A model generated the notes under the pieces. That model saw nothing but the letters and a program-made list of their open reading frames with translations, did not search any database and had not been told where the DNA came from. Positions 1 through 11,801 of a stretch of DNA of 64,000 nucleotides are shown here, in pieces. The position numbers and the translations under genes were made by a program. The stretch covers positions 1,302,001 to 1,366,000 of the forward strand of contig JAQOTA010000058.1 in NCBI GenBank assembly GCA_029532415.1, written 5' to 3'. The first letter of the stretch is position 1; each line of letters begins with the position of its first letter. Source of the DNA: Marasmius tenuissimus (Eukaryota > Basidiomycota > Agaricomycetes > Agaricales > Marasmiaceae).

Positions 1-138
1 GACAAAAGCCCATCTGTTCAATCATCCATCATCGAAGTCATGACTCTTCCCTTGGCAGCGGAATGGAGTCCTCCAGATTGGATGGATTCATCATCCTCTC
101 TGATGCTCGAAGCCACCAGTGGAGATGAAAACGACTAA
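1..138 (+). CDS. 3' exon of an unidentified protein, cut by the window edge
   Basis: Frame 1 is open from the first base to a TAA at 136-138 and gives 45 residues ending in an acidic tail (SGDEND). The composition (WSPPDW, runs of Ser and Asp) looks coding rather than random, and no competing gene overlaps it. The rest of the gene lies outside the window, so neither family nor function can be assigned. It may instead be chance open sequence. Confidence 0.45.
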   Translation, partial: DKSPSVQSSIIEVMTLPLAAEWSPPDWMDSSSSLMLEATSGDEND

Positions 139-858
139 GTCCGAGCCATTTCCTCACGGAGCCTCTTTGGGCTGGAAGAATAGGAATCTGGGCCTATAAA
201 CCCGGCAGCGTCTCCTCCGCTTGTACAAATTTGTGACGGACTCGAGGTCCACGGTAGTATGTCGGGCCCATCCAAGTTTCAAGCCCACCAATGCAGTTCC
301 CGACTTGGACGGTCGCGATCTGTTTTGCCCGGGACCCGAAAGATAATTTTGTTCAGACCGATCAAACGGACTCTCCGAACCTCTGAAAGGAAACGGAGGA
401 GGAGAGGGAGGCTCCAGACCAGGTATGAAGCATCTGGACAAATATCGGAGCGCGAAGAACGTCTCCAAGGAGCCTGAAGATCATCTCTAGGGAAGAAGCT
501 CCACCGTCCAGACCTAGGAAGTCAGAGAGCTTCAAGCACACTGCTCACTCGGTAAATTGCTTGCAATCTCCTTTGATACGCAATCGGAATTCCAAGCCGA
601 GGAATCGTTCGCCACATCCAGGTTGGGCTTGCAACATTGGTCGCATCCACAAACGTATAAGTGCAGGTCGCAAGTCCCCGGCGATCCGTGCCAGGTGATA
701 GTACGGAATACGCCTCGCAAGTGGACCGCCCGGGAGATATGGGAACCCGACCATAATATTAATAGACGCACGAGGTGGTGAATTACGGAAATATGAAGTA
801 CAAGTACGCCGTCTGAATGAAGCCTTTCCTAAACTGTTTCCCACAGGGTCGAACATAA
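139..858. other. Intergenic stretch, no supported gene
   Basis: Only short overlapping open frames occur here, without recognisable motifs or convincing splice structure. The stretch lies between the stop of the leftmost gene and the 3' end of LUC7, so it probably holds the 3' UTRs of two converging genes. Confidence 0.4.
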
Positions 859-2260
859 TTAGTATCGCCGTCTTGGGCTGCGCGAGCGGTCGCGGTCTCT
901 CCGCCTATCACTGCGGTGTTAGCATAATGGCATGAAACAAAAAAAATCGCCAAAAAACGCGTAAACTCACTCATAACGCGAGGATGAGTGGCGGTCGTAT
1001 CCCCGGTCTCGTTCACGATCACGATCACGATATTCATCGCGGGAGCGGTAGTCACCTCCAGACCGTCCTCCGGGCGTAGGCGGTGCAGCATTATTGCTGG
1101 AACCAGTTGCATTGCCACTCGAACCTGCACCACCACCTGTTTTCCGCTTCTCCCTGTCTTCTTTAAACTTCGCCAGCATGTTCCTTAGCTCGTGATATCC
1201 CAGGTGCATCTTTTAAGTAAGAGAGTCAATCATTAAACTGTATCAAAACACGAGGAGACCTGACTCACCTTGCCACCGAAATGGTCTGCTAAACGGCGGT
1301 CGGAATCCAATACCGACAGGTAAGCACCGCAAACATCACAAACCCTGAGTTTCTGATGGCCAGAGGCACCGGAGGTGTCTGTAAGTTGCTGTAACTCTCG
1401 CTAAGAAGGGGAAGTTGAATGTCAGTTGTAGATCCGGCTAGCCGTGGACGTTTAATGAAAGGCATGCATACCTCCTTATCGGCCTTTTCGCTTTTCAGCG
1501 CCTCAATGGCGGCCATCTCTCGCATGGATTCATCCACCTGTCCTTGTTCACCTGTCAACGAAAAGGAAGCCACAATCCCGTTAGCAAGAGAGCTTCAATG
1601 TTACAAAGAAATGTCACAGACCTAAAGTCTCAATCTTTTCCGTTCCACCCTGAATAGCCAACTCGATTTCAGCGATTTCCCTCATCAAATTCGTCGTCTT
1701 TGCGTTTTCTTCGGGTGTCTTCTCCAGCCTCCTGTGTGCGGCCCTAATACGTCGGTCACATTCGTCGACGAAAGCGAAGATGTTTGATTCATATTCCATT
1801 TGGAAGCGCGCGAATATGGGATCCGATGGGTTGGCTTCTTTGGCAGCAAGGAACTCTTGTTTGAGTCGCTCGGTATGGGATTTGGGGCAGGCTCCGAGGT
1901 CCATTTTCTAAAGTCATAACATCAACCTCTGCATGCAAAACAGAGCCGCCAATTAACTCACGGTATTGGTGAACAGTGCGTGAGGACACGTCCCACATAG
2001 GAAGTTCCTGCAAACTTTTTCGTCCGACCAAACAAGGTTCGCGTTGGCGACACCCATTGCTTCTGGGCCCATCATTTGCTATTCGTAGGTGAGAATACCG
2101 AGTGTATTCGTGAAGTAATGATATTGCATTCGTGCGTGAGTGGAGGAAATGGAGGTTTCGAAGGGGTAGACCGGTAGAAGAATTAGCATGGGCTTCCTGT
2201 CAAGTAAATATGTAGACGTACCTCCAGCAGCTTGCGCTGCATCTCCGCTAATCTGCCCAT
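859..2260 (-). CDS. LUC7: LUC7-like U1 snRNP splicing factor
   Basis: This is a component of the U1 snRNP that helps choose 5' splice sites in the nucleus. The first exon starts at 2260 with MGRLAEMQRKLLE. The second (about 1962-2078) gives QMMGPEAMGVANANLVW and the first CCCH-type zinc finger (CRNFLCGTCPH). The third (to about 1620) has DLGACPKSHTERLKQEF and a coiled-coil stretch (CDRRIRAAHRRLEKT). Later exons give the second finger (LRVCDVCGAYLSVLDSDRRLADHFGGK, shown here only as its start and end features) and LGYHELRNMLAKFKEDR, then an Arg/Asp/Ser-rich tail. A 60-base intron at 911-970 (GTGAGT...CCGCAG) leads to a last exon reading DDRRRDRDRSRSPRRRY and TAA at 859-861. Without that splice the protein would stop at TGA 967-969. 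The domain order and length match the family. SAR1 starts divergently about 420 bases away. Confidence 0.93.
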
Positions 2261-2683
2261 TTCTTTTTATGGTTGTCTTGTCGTACGAGAGGGTCGTTAG
2301 ATAGTGGCGTTGGTGGTAGATAGAGGACAAGTGAGTGTTTACCCTTGTTTGACTGAAAGTTCGACAGTTGCCCCCAGTTTCTGAAGGCTCTGGGTTCGTT
2401 TGCTCGAACTTCCAACAGAGGCGAGATGCGTCTTCAGTCTCCCAATATAATACTATGACCTATTCCAGGCCTTCAATTCATGCCTACAGATTCTAGGTTA
2501 TGAGCGAGCCCAAAAGCACTAGATAATCTCGATTAGTCATGCGGTGCGACAATTGACGCGTTTCATTTCGGTCACTCTGCGTCCTCTTGGTTTTACCACG
2601 TTTGCCTTACACCGTTCCACGTCTTCTATCCCTTCCACCTTCTTATATCTTGCGCGAAACCAAAAGGTACTCCGACGTTGAAA
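2261..2683. promoter_or_regulatory. Divergent promoter region of LUC7 and SAR1
   Basis: These 423 bases separate the start codons of two genes transcribed away from each other, so both promoters must lie here or in first introns. No clear TATA box was seen. Housekeeping genes of this type often lack one. Confidence 0.5.
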
Positions 2684-3672
2684 ATGTGGATCTTCAGCTG
2701 GTTTATGGATGTTCTCGCTCAATTCGGTCAGTACAGGTTGCTTGTACTTCAATTTTCGCCCATTCACATGATTACCTGTCCGCTATTTCTTGCGCTCTTC
2801 TCTTTTATAAGGTCTTCTGCACAAGAATGCAAAGATTCTCTTCCTCGGTCTCGACAATGCAGGAAAAACAGTGGGCTGCTTTTCTTTTCGGTGACGAATA
2901 CGCAACTGACCGCGACGAATTAGACCTTGCTGCACATGTTGAAGAACGACCGTCTGGCTACGTTGCAACCCACTCTTCACCCCAGTGTGTATCTCCAACT
3001 CTACCAATACACTGCTATCTCACCAGTATATTCACTCAGCATCGGAGGAACTTGCCATTGGAAGTGTCAAGTTCACCACATACGACCTGGGTGGACATCA
3101 ACAGGGTAATGGCTCGCCTGGCATCTCTTTCTTCACCAATGCTCACTAAAAATCTCTGTATAGCTCGTCGTCTCTGGAAAGACTACTTCCCTGAAGTCGA
3201 CGGTATCGTCTTTCTGGTCGACACCGCCGACTTTGAACGTTTCACTGAGACCAAGGCCGAGCTCGACGCTCTTTTGTCCATTGAGCAATTGACCAAAGTG
3301 CCTTTCTTGATTCTGGGTAACAAAATTGACGCACCGGGAGCGGTCAGCGAGGAGGAGCTGAGACATCATCTTGGACTCTACCAGACAACCGGAAAGGTGC
3401 GCAGTGACTTACTTGTGATATGTGGATCAGAACGCTCACAACTTCCATTCCAACAGGGCAAGGTTCCTCTCAATGACATCCGGCCTATCGAGATTTTCAT
3501 GTGCTCAGTCGTGTTGAGGCAGGGGTATGGCGAAGGTAAGATCATTATTGTCATTACCTCGCAGCACTGGATTAAACTTCCTCTTCCTTAGGTTTCCGAT
3601 GGCTGTCACAATATGTAGGCCTCATTTCCGTGCTCGTCCGTTTCATTTACTAACATTTTGCTCCAGATCTAA
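2684..3672 (+). CDS. SAR1: SAR1, small GTPase of COPII vesicle formation
   Basis: SAR1 drives COPII coat assembly at ER exit sites. The start at 2684 gives the hydrophobic N-terminal helix [15 protein letters not shown], which inserts into the ER membrane. Joining exons across short introns yields the P-loop GLDNAGKT, then [20 protein letters not shown], switch [22 protein letters not shown], the guanine-specificity motif [10 protein letters not shown], and the C-terminal run [19 protein letters not shown] followed by FRWLSQYI. The last intron begins at a GT directly after the TAT of QY, and the stop is TAA at 3670-3672. Length is about 190 residues, normal for the family, and no key GTPase residue is missing. 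About six introns interrupt the gene. Confidence 0.95.
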
Positions 3673-3786
3673 GGATTGAGTTTTAGCTCGGGTATTCCTG
3701 TGTAGCCGTGTAACATGTAGACTTTAGTTGGTCGCGTACGCAGTAGACACGTACTTGCCCGTCATGTTCCTTACTCTGACTCTCTC

Positions 3787-5361
3787 ATGTCCGCTACTTC
3801 GTCCTTAATTTCACCATGGTCTTCCTTTCGATTCATCCTTACGCTGTCCATAATAATACGCGTTGCCCTGATCGTATACAGTGAATGGCACGACGCCCGC
3901 TCAATCGTGAAATACACGGATGTGGACTACCGTGTGTTCAGTGATGCCGCAAAGTACATCTTGCACCCAGGACCAGGAGACACGAATACAGCGACTGGGC
4001 CTCTCAAAATCGAAGCTTTTGGCGAGTAAGTGTTGTTCCTGCGGTCAGATTCCCTTCTTCTTAACTTTGTCAGTCCATACACTCGAGAAACGTACCGGTA
4101 CACGCCCTTGCTAGCCTTGCTGTTAACACCAAACGAATGGCTTCATCCCTCATTCGGAAAATACCTGTTCGCAGCTTGCGATATTCTCAATGGAACATTG
4201 ATTTACAAGCTACTGGTGTTCGTCATTCTCCCTCAACAAAGACAACCTACATCCAAGAAACCATCCTCCCCTGAACAGACGTCCGCCAATGAACGACAAG
4301 CGACAATTTACAGTGCCATCCATCTCCTCAACCCTATGGTTTTCTCAATATCCACACGTGGTTCCTCGGAATCCATTCTATCCCTCTTTGTTCTCGCGAC
4401 GCTGTACGCGATGCTGACGCGTAGATGGAACGTCGCTGCAATCGCACTCGGGATCAGCGTTCATTGGAAGATATATCCGTTCATTTATGGATTCTCATGT
4501 CTTGCCACACTTCGCGAAAAGCGAAAAAAGGCAGGGACAAAAGCTGCAGAAAGAGATGTTCGAGGAGTTTGGGGCTACCTCTCATCATTCTTGAATTGGG
4601 AGATAATGCGGTTTGGTATTCTGAGCGTTGCTACATTCGGGATACTTACGGGTACTTGCTATCTCATGTGCGTTTATTTCTTTCGACTCTGCAAACCTGA
4701 TAGACCATTGATTAATCTCATTATGCAGATGGGGCTACCCTTTTCTCTACGAAACATACCTGTACCACATTCACCGACGAGACCATCGGCACAACTTTTC
4801 TCCTACTTTTATCTCACCTACCTTACCTATCCATCCGTGAACCCTTCTGAAACGCTCTCGTTGCCAACCTCGCTGTGGCAAACGGTCTTTCATTCAAGCC
4901 TCACGAGCTTCATTCCCCAGATGGTTTTGTCCGTAGGCACGGGCTTCCTATTTGGAGAAAATGAGGGTAATTTGCCTTTCGCTTGGTTCGTGCAGACAGT
5001 GGTCTTCGTTGTGTTCAACAAAGTGTGCACGTCGCAAGTAAGTTTGTCCCTCCCTCTCGGAAATCATCGACGACTGAGTAGAATCTCTCGTCTCTAGTAC
5101 TTCCTTTGGTATCTCCTTCTCCTCCCACTCATTCTACCACGGTTGAACATCGGAAGGAGAGCCGCTGGCCTGTATATCACCGTATGGGTTGGTGTACAAG
5201 CGCTGTGGCTGAGCGAGGCTTACAAACTCGAGTTTCTTGGCCGAAACACGTTCTATGGGCTCTGGTTACGCGGATTAATATATGTCGCCGGGAATTGTGG
5301 AGTCTTAGGGGGGATCATGGAAGGATACAAATCGGGTACCAGTCCGGTACAGAAGAGGTAG
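3787..5361 (+). CDS. GPI14: GPI mannosyltransferase 1 (PIG-M/GPI14), with apparent frameshift
   Basis: The enzyme is an ER membrane alpha-1,4-mannosyltransferase that adds the first mannose of GPI anchors from dolichol-phosphate mannose. Starting at 3787, the protein begins with a transmembrane segment and then has the catalytic DXD-type motif in [13 protein letters not shown] (near residue 45). It continues with [16 protein letters not shown], several hydrophobic helices, [41 protein letters not shown] and [16 protein letters not shown], all typical of PIG-M. Introns are at about 4027-4071, 4667-4729 and 5040-5097. After [10 protein letters not shown] (about 4802) the conserved continuation YFYLTYL is found only in the next frame, as though one base were missing. 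The rest is intact to TAG at 5359-5361. This may be a sequence error or a real lesion. Confidence 0.9.
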
Positions 5362-5502
5362 ACGAGTTCTTCAACACCAAACTTGGATATGTGGATGTAA
5401 TGTACGACAAATCATTGACCCCTACTTGATGCCCGCTCCTCCAACCCCCGAGGAGAACATTGCGTGACACGACCTGGAAACCCCCAGATATCATTCGTAA
5501 GA

Positions 5503-7068
5503 CTACTTCTCGAAGGTCATCAGCTCCCATATAGAAACACGATTATCACCAGCCCCTGCGATCAGCCACCGACTACGACGAATAAGTTCTTCTTTGGACA
5601 TCTCCTCTTCTTCATCTTCTTCAACTGCCGTGATTGATCTTGCAAATTCAAGGGTGTTGCAATTCTGCTTGTGATATCGTAGTGTTCCCAGCGGTTTCAT
5701 TCTTTTGGTGGAGTACAATCTGATCCTGCGCAAAAGAGCTGTATGAGTCCCGAGTACAAGAAAATAACCACGAGAGACTCACTTTCCGTCCCAACCACCG
5801 ACAGCACAGACTCTACCGTCATCCCTAAAGGCTATAGATCCGTTTCCCGGATGCTTTGTTCCATGGGCAAGGAATCTAGATTCATCATCTCCAGAAGCAA
5901 CCTGTGTCTCGAGATTTATCAGCTATTTCTGGAATGTGCGGTGTACAGGTCAGATACACGCACAAGATCGTAGCGTCCCACCAGATGATCTGCCGATACA
6001 CTCAGAGCCAGTGAATTGTCGCGAGTTACTCGCAATGCCATAACTATTCGATTAGAAGGACATGAGAACGAGGCATTAGAGGTATTAGAGAAAACCGGCT
6101 GACTGGATTCCTTGTGAAGGTTTGCTTCCCATAGAAGGTCCCATCCTCTGCCTTCGATCGACACCTGCGGCTCCGCACCATTGTATTGTCGCAAGGCGAC
6201 GCGACCGCTCTCGTATGCCAGAAGAAGACGCAGGTGGCCAGCAGTATCAACCGCGGAAATACGAAATAGGTGTAGAGACATGATGATGCCTGGAGACGTC
6301 CTAAGAATTGTCTACCCGCAGTTAAAGCACAAAATTACCAGTAGGCTTATCCCCTCCACGCCCGTCCGAGAAAGAGGATCCTGCAGTCTGATTCCCGATC
6401 GCAGCATGTAAGCGCTCCTTTGACGGTATTGACCATATATCAGCCTGTGGCGGTACGTCTAATCAATACGATCTCGTTCGTCCGGTAAAATGCCAACCTG
6501 TGAAGATTCTACAAGATTGGGAAGCGCGACCATGGCATGTGGGGACGCGAAAGATGAGGAACTCGATGAAGGTGGGTTTTCAATCCCAGGCAGTGGTAGC
6601 AAAGAGAATCGACAGTAATTCAATGCATTGACGTCGAATGAGAAGGATACCATGGGTTCCGGCTGGTCTACAATACCAGGCGCTCCCAAGCTGACAGAGG
6701 TCGTTGTGTCTTGTGGACGATTCCAACCGTGAAGCTTGTTATCACGTCCGTGCCTAACCAAGAATTACTTAGCTCGGGAAGGGTTAAGAATAGTGGTTCG
6801 GTCAGACCAACGTGATAATTATATTTCCGAGCTCTTCTACTCCAAGGAGACCATCGTCGTGAGCTTTCCAGGACGTTATTACGCGCAGAGAACGTGTCGA
6901 GGTGCAGACAACTTGGCCAGATGAATCACCCGAGTATATTCTTTCGTTATCTTCCGATATGTGTAGCGCAGATACTGACGCTGAATGGGTGCGAAGAAGA
7001 TGGATTGGAGAGGGAGCAGCCTCTGTGCATGTCGACATGGAAGTTCGGGAGTAGTTGAGAGTGTCCAC
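5503..7068 (-). CDS. ASA1: ASTRA-associated WD40 protein ASA1 (GNB1L-like)
   Basis: ASA1 is a WD40 protein linked in yeast to the ASTRA/TTT-type complex that supports Tra1 and other PIKK-family proteins. The N terminus reads PSPIHLLRTHSASVSALHIS and then NERIYSGDSSGQVVCTSTRS, the classic first blade. Later exons give GRDNKLHGWN, LRLLLAYESGRVALRQYNG, NRIVMALRVTRDNSLALSVSAD and a C terminus GTLRYHKQN...WLIAGAGDNRVSIWELMTFEK, stop at 5503-5505. An acidic insertion (EEDEEEEMSKEE) sits before the last blade. The start is either Met at 7068 or Met at 7038; the second lies closer to the family N terminus. The gene converges on GPI14 with only about 140 bases between the stop codons. Confidence 0.85.
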
Positions 7069-7751
7069 TCGTTGACCGGTGAGTTCGGACCGGTGGAGGA
7101 TGCTGCGACCTGCCCTAAATAGTGAAATTTATCAACGTCGCGCATAGGTTTTGTTCTTCATCTTTTAACAACTACCAAGGCGCTGCTATACCACATGTTA
7201 GATTGCCTTTTTCTCCGGTAATCCTTCATCCCAGCTGCCTGAGATCAACTGTGCGCTCTTTGGCTGATCATTCGGATTACTCCTGTGAATGGCGTCGGTC
7301 ACCTAGCGTACTCACAGATCTCCTTCGTCTTCTCCCTAGTCGTCGTCACTGTGTTATATGTAGACGAATCAATGGTAGATTTGACCCCATGAAGTGTTTG
7401 CCGTGTGTATCCGATGCCAATCAGAGGAGATGTCTTAACTCGTGAGGTGGTATATATATCCGCACTCAGTGCTCTCCAAAACGCCGTCGAGTTACATTCA
7501 ATTTCCAGAGCCAAGTATGTATAAGATCAAGGTCATGATTTTACAAGGGGTTCCTTCGCCATGTAACAAACTCCTCCTTATGTACTTGATGTGTCAAATA
7601 TCTATCGGCCTACTCACGTCAATGAACGCTGTTTGGAGGACCAGTACGTTCGACAGAGCTCGAGTGCCGTTCTCTTGGTGTTTCCGAGATAGAATATGGG
7701 TCCTAAGTCAACGAAAAAGCGTCAGGAACATGCTTGCTAATTTCGAGAGTG
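7069..7751. other. Intergenic stretch upstream of ASA1
   Basis: This stretch lies between the start of ASA1 and the stop of the next minus-strand gene. It should hold the ASA1 promoter and the 3' UTR of the membrane-protein gene. Open frames here are short, show no family features and look like chance. Confidence 0.4.
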
Positions 7752-9191
7752 TTAATGAGGGCTTACGAATGCTTCCGAAGTCGTACTGGCATCTGAATCC
7801 TGACGAAGTGGTTTCTCCATGCTCACCATGCTCGCGTTATTCTGGGACTGTAGCTGGTATCATTTTGAGGATGTGCTTGACATCTAAAACCAAAGTTGAA
7901 ATCATCTCACCTCACGTTCAGCGAGGATCGCTTTCTCGTTCGGATACTGCCAGCTCGCGCGGTCGCTACCGACGTGCGGCGAGTACGGTGTAGGCGTGGG
8001 GGCCACTGGTAGTCGACCTCCGCACGTTCGAATGTACGCAGCGGATGGTGCCTCTTTGGAAACCTGCTTTCGGCGTCGGATAAACCAGAAGAGTAGCCCG
8101 AGAAGCGCGATGAGCGCAACACCGCCAACTACCCCACCAACAATAGGTCCGACGGGCGCCTTGCTCGGCGATGCTGCTTGGTGGCTGTTTTCGCCGTTGG
8201 AGCCGGAATTCCCAGTGTCAGGAGTTTCGCCAGAGGTACTGTCAGGGGGAAGACCAAACTCCGAACGGTCTGGAAGAGGCCCAGTCAGTGTGTGAATAAT
8301 AGCTTGGCCATAGTCGCAAAACGAAGAAACGCACCACCGGCTTCTACACGCAATCTCACCACATCGAAGCTAAATGTTCCGTTCTAAGGAGTACTATAGT
8401 CAGAACATCTGGTTGCAGGTCAAGTGACAGTTGCGTACGACGATAATGGCGCGATCATCTACCCATTTTGGCGCATGAACCTCGTCTGTAAGAGTGACTT
8501 GAGCGAGAGGGAGATTGTAGACGAATGTTGGACACACCTAAACGGGACTGGATAGGAAATCTAGACGGTTGCAGAGGTTAAGCTATCTCAGGTATTTGAG
8601 GCTAGTCAGACTCATAAACTCACGGGACAAAGTTTGTGCTCGAGCCATCCTCGTTTCTCGTGCTACAGTTCGCCGACCAAGCCTCCCAACTACTAAAAGA
8701 GCACTGTCAGCATGAATTATGAACTAGACCGATATATTCACTTGGAAGGTAGGAATGAGGCGTCATCCTGACATTGGCGGCAGAACGAAACCAGAGAGTA
8801 AACGGGACTGGAGCAAAGGCAATCATTGTGTGAGTCAAGGGACAGTCGATCGGCGTCAGAAGTTCGAATGAGTATCTTCAGGTCTTGGCCTGCTCCAACA
8901 ATTTAGACGTAGCTTCCCTGCGAGCTAATAAGATAGAACTCAACTGAGATCCTGGGAAACGTTGCTCCGTGAAGAGCAATCGAAGTTGTCTACAAGGTCG
9001 AACGCAATTTGACAGGGGTCTCTCTTGACCGAGTTGCGGTACTGAAAACGACTCAGCGAACCACACAAACGCGAGGAGACGTTTACGCGCACCTGATCCC
9101 AATTTCGGGTGATACCGCAGGTTAGAATATTCGAGGAGCCTGAAGTTCGGCCGGTTTCACGAGGTCCAGGAATAGTGCTAGTGGACGACAT
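7752..9191 (-). CDS. Single-pass membrane protein of a basidiomycete WxxWxxNC family
   Basis: Exons joined on the minus strand give an extracellular-type N-terminal part with NILTCGITRNWDQ, YRNSVKRDPCQIAFDL, SSWEAWSANCSTRNEDG and VYNLPLAQVTLTDEVHAPKWV. These match the Cys and Trp pattern of a large basidiomycete family of unknown role. A Ser/Gly/Asn-rich linker (DTGNSGSNGENSHQAASPSK) leads to one strong transmembrane helix, GPIVGGVVGGVALIALLGLL, followed by RRRK and a cytosolic tail. A last exon reads LQSQNNASMVSMEKPLRQ and SDASTTSEAFVSPH, stop TAA at 7752-7754. The start at 9191 has no obvious signal peptide, so the true 5' end may lie farther upstream. The function is unknown; a cell-surface or wall-sensing role is only a guess. 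Confidence 0.65.
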
Positions 9192-10006
9192 TATAGAGAC
9201 TTGAAGAAATATGTGTTGATATAAAGACTTAGGAAAGAAACGAAACGAAACGAGAAGAAAGGATGAATTGCGAGACCACGATCTTGCTATCGAGTCTCAC
9301 AGACGCTACCCTTTGAGGGCACAAAAAAGTCCCGGCGCGACGAAAGATGTGGTGAAGAAGAGGGAAAGGGTATGTACTGACGGGGCGACGTCCCCGACTC
9401 GACGACACAGCCAGATTGTAGCCAGGGCTCTTTTAGCGAGGCCCCAGGTGGAGAACTAATACCAATTTAATTGATAGATGTATCAGGTTAACCCTTTCGG
9501 TCTCCATTCAGGTTCATGTAGTTGTAGGCAGTGCTCCGGGCGTTGGTTTAGAATAGAATAGAAGGGTTGGCCCAAAATATAGGCAGGAATCATGAGCGAG
9601 AGCAAAGGAGAGGCCCCGAACAAGTCAATGGAAAAACTGCGCTCGGTTTGAATGGGTGAAGCTAGTTGACACGACAGAGACCTCAAAGGAACCGATTCTG
9701 CCACTCCGATTCCAGTTTGTCGACCTTCGATACCTGGATGATGAGCGCGACTGGAAGGATTAGCCCGGCAAACTCCGGTTATTCTCAACCTAACAGTGAT
9801 GGCATCCTAACTCCGCAATCATTCTTCATTTCTTCCCGCCTCACCAGTGTCCCGCAAACCTCAATGGCCTCGTCAATCAACAGCTGATAGGACGCGTCAA
9901 ACACCTGAAACAGACATCACTCTCACGATCCATACTTTAATCTTGGTTGTCGTGAGCTTCCCTTAGCAACTTGCCTCGAAGGGACGCCCGTACCAATATA
10001 AAAATC
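9192..10006. other. Intergenic, with weak coding signal on the minus strand
   Basis: Most of this stretch shows nothing recognisable. One minus-strand segment at about 9790-9915, behind a possible TTTCAG acceptor, reads FDASYQLLIDEAIEVCGTLV and then RREEMKNDCGVRMPSLLG before a stop. It has a coding-like composition but no identifiable family, and it sits on the presumed promoter of the 2H phosphoesterase gene. I do not call it a gene. Confidence 0.3.
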
Positions 10007-11067
10007 ATGGCTGCATTCTACACTTTTGAAGATCTTTCGGGTATTCCCACGAAAGGGACCTCTGACAATCCGTACGATGTACTCATCGAGGCATGTAAAA
10101 ACGATTGCGTAGGTTACATCCCAGGCTTCGCATAGGAAACCGTACTCAAGAAGATATAGGCACAGATGCGGGCACGCTACAATATGCACCGTACCAATCG
10201 TAATGACCAGCAACGGGGGAAGTTCCTTGCCCCGGATTTCTCGGGTGTGATTATGGATGAGATTCTAGCAAGGCTCGAGGACCCATTGATTGAACCCGGC
10301 TTCAAAGATTGGAGACACTCACTCGTCTTCTGGGCACGCCCACCACAGAAAGTGCGATCTTTGATTGCACAGGTGCAGGAGAAGTTGAAAGAGGTCGTAC
10401 CAAGTGAGTGACAGTTGGTTTCATGCCCTAGGTCGCCTCGATGCAACTGAACGCTCACGATTTATTAGATCTGTGGACCATGCCATCCTCAGACCTACAC
10501 ATGACCGCGCTAGAAATCACCCACTCGCTGACCGCGCCTGAAATCGATACTTTGGCCGATAAGATGCTCTCACACGCCCGGGAAATTGCAGAGTACACTT
10601 TAGGCCATCGAGCGAGGCTAGTCAAACCTCTTCTCTGTTACGATGCTCAAGCTTTGGCCCTTTCCTTCCTTCCTGCCACCCCCGATGATCCAGGCAGATC
10701 CAAGGATGAAGACGCCTATACTTATCATCATTTGCGAAGGGACCTATACTCCAAAGTACAAGCAACCGGAGTTGATGTCGCCAGCCGCTACGTGATCCCA
10801 TCGGCACACCTCACCATCGGTCGTTTCATAGCCAGGGGAGATTTTGAGACCTCGGTCGGCGAAGTTGATCGTTCCAAAGTCGAACGGTTGATCACCACAA
10901 TTGACGCTTTGAACGAATGGCTGCAGACCGAATATTGGCCTAAAGAAGGCCACGTAGAAGAGGGTGGCCAGTGGATCGTTGGAGAAGGGGTAGGATTGGA
11001 GCTTCGCAAAGGGGCATTGTGGTACGGGTCAGGCGGCGAGATGATTCACCTTGGCCGGGGGTTCTAG
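10007..11067 (+). CDS. 2H phosphoesterase superfamily protein (RNA ligase/cyclic phosphodiesterase-like)
   Basis: Proteins of this superfamily act on 2',3'-cyclic phosphates or RNA ends using two H-x-T/S motifs. Both are present: HMT in PSSDLHMTALEITHS and HLT in YVIPSAHLTIGRF, about 110 residues apart as expected. The start at 10007 gives MAAFYTFEDLSGIPTKGTSD and NPYDVLIEACKND. A short intron then leads to RARYNMHRTNRNDQQ, WRHSLVFWARPPQKVRSLI, a second intron with a GTGAGT donor, and NLWTMP. The C terminus is QWIVGEGVGLELRKGALWYG and ends LGRGF at 11065-11067. Length is about 310 residues. The specific substrate cannot be read from the sequence. The family is common in basidiomycetes but poorly characterised there. 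Confidence 0.8.
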
Positions 11068-11741
11068 ATGGTTAACCTGACAGCGGGAAGGAGACGCTTT
11101 GACCACAAATTTTAGCTTCGGTTATGATTCCGAAGTGCGCACGCTGCTCAAGAGGTTCCACTTGCTCTCTTGGCGATATTTCATCCAGGGTTCATCGCCA
11201 GTCGAGGTCCTGACATTGCCGCCAACCTTCCTCTCAACCAAGGTGGTGGGTAGAAGGATACAGAACATTGCACATGTTGTTGAAGACTCGAATAATAGAC
11301 AAATGTTGCGATGAAAAACTTGGTGTCTTGCTGTACTTGTACAAAGGTGAATTGGAGCGCAGACGATTTATCATGATCATACAATACTAATCCTTTTTCC
11401 CTTCATCACTTCGCGTCGCGCGATATTTCTTTCCAAATGCGTATCGCGATCAGATACATCAATTAGGCATACGACGTCGAGCATCCCGCTTAGGCTTGGC
11501 TCGAGGCTGGAGCGCCTGCCTCACCACTCTAAGTCATCCAACAGGACCGTAGTAGACTTACAACCCAATTCATACGTTTGCACCCCATCCCACGTCCAGA
11601 ACGCAGAACTGAACGAAATTGCATCAGTCTGATGAATTATGTTCCACCTTGAGCTTCGTCAGCTCGATGCTCAGTCAGCAGACCGCCTTTGGGCTGAGTA
11701 ATTTCAGTCTTTTCCCCACCACCATACCCACACTGTTCCTG
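11068..11741. other. Intergenic, 3' UTR and GST upstream region
   Basis: The interval lies between the 2H phosphoesterase stop and the GST promoter. Short open frames are present but none is convincing. It probably contains the 3' UTR of the first gene and upstream control sequence of the second. Confidence 0.4.
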
Positions 11742-11749
11742 TATAAATA
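11742..11749 (+). promoter_or_regulatory. Likely TATA box of the GST gene
   Basis: The sequence TATAAATA lies about 55-60 bases before the GST start codon, after a CT-rich stretch (TTTTCCCCACCACC). Position and sequence fit a fungal core promoter, which suggests an inducible gene. Confidence 0.55.
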
Positions 11750-11801
11750 CACCCGCTCTGCGACATCGCTACTCCAGCGTCGCTTGTTCAATCATACCAC
11801 C

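Noticed and set aside
2587..3591. A single 334-codon open frame across the SAR1 gene
   Set aside because: It reads through SAR1 introns in frame by chance. The spliced SAR1 protein with all GTPase motifs explains the locus, and only parts of the long frame are real exons.
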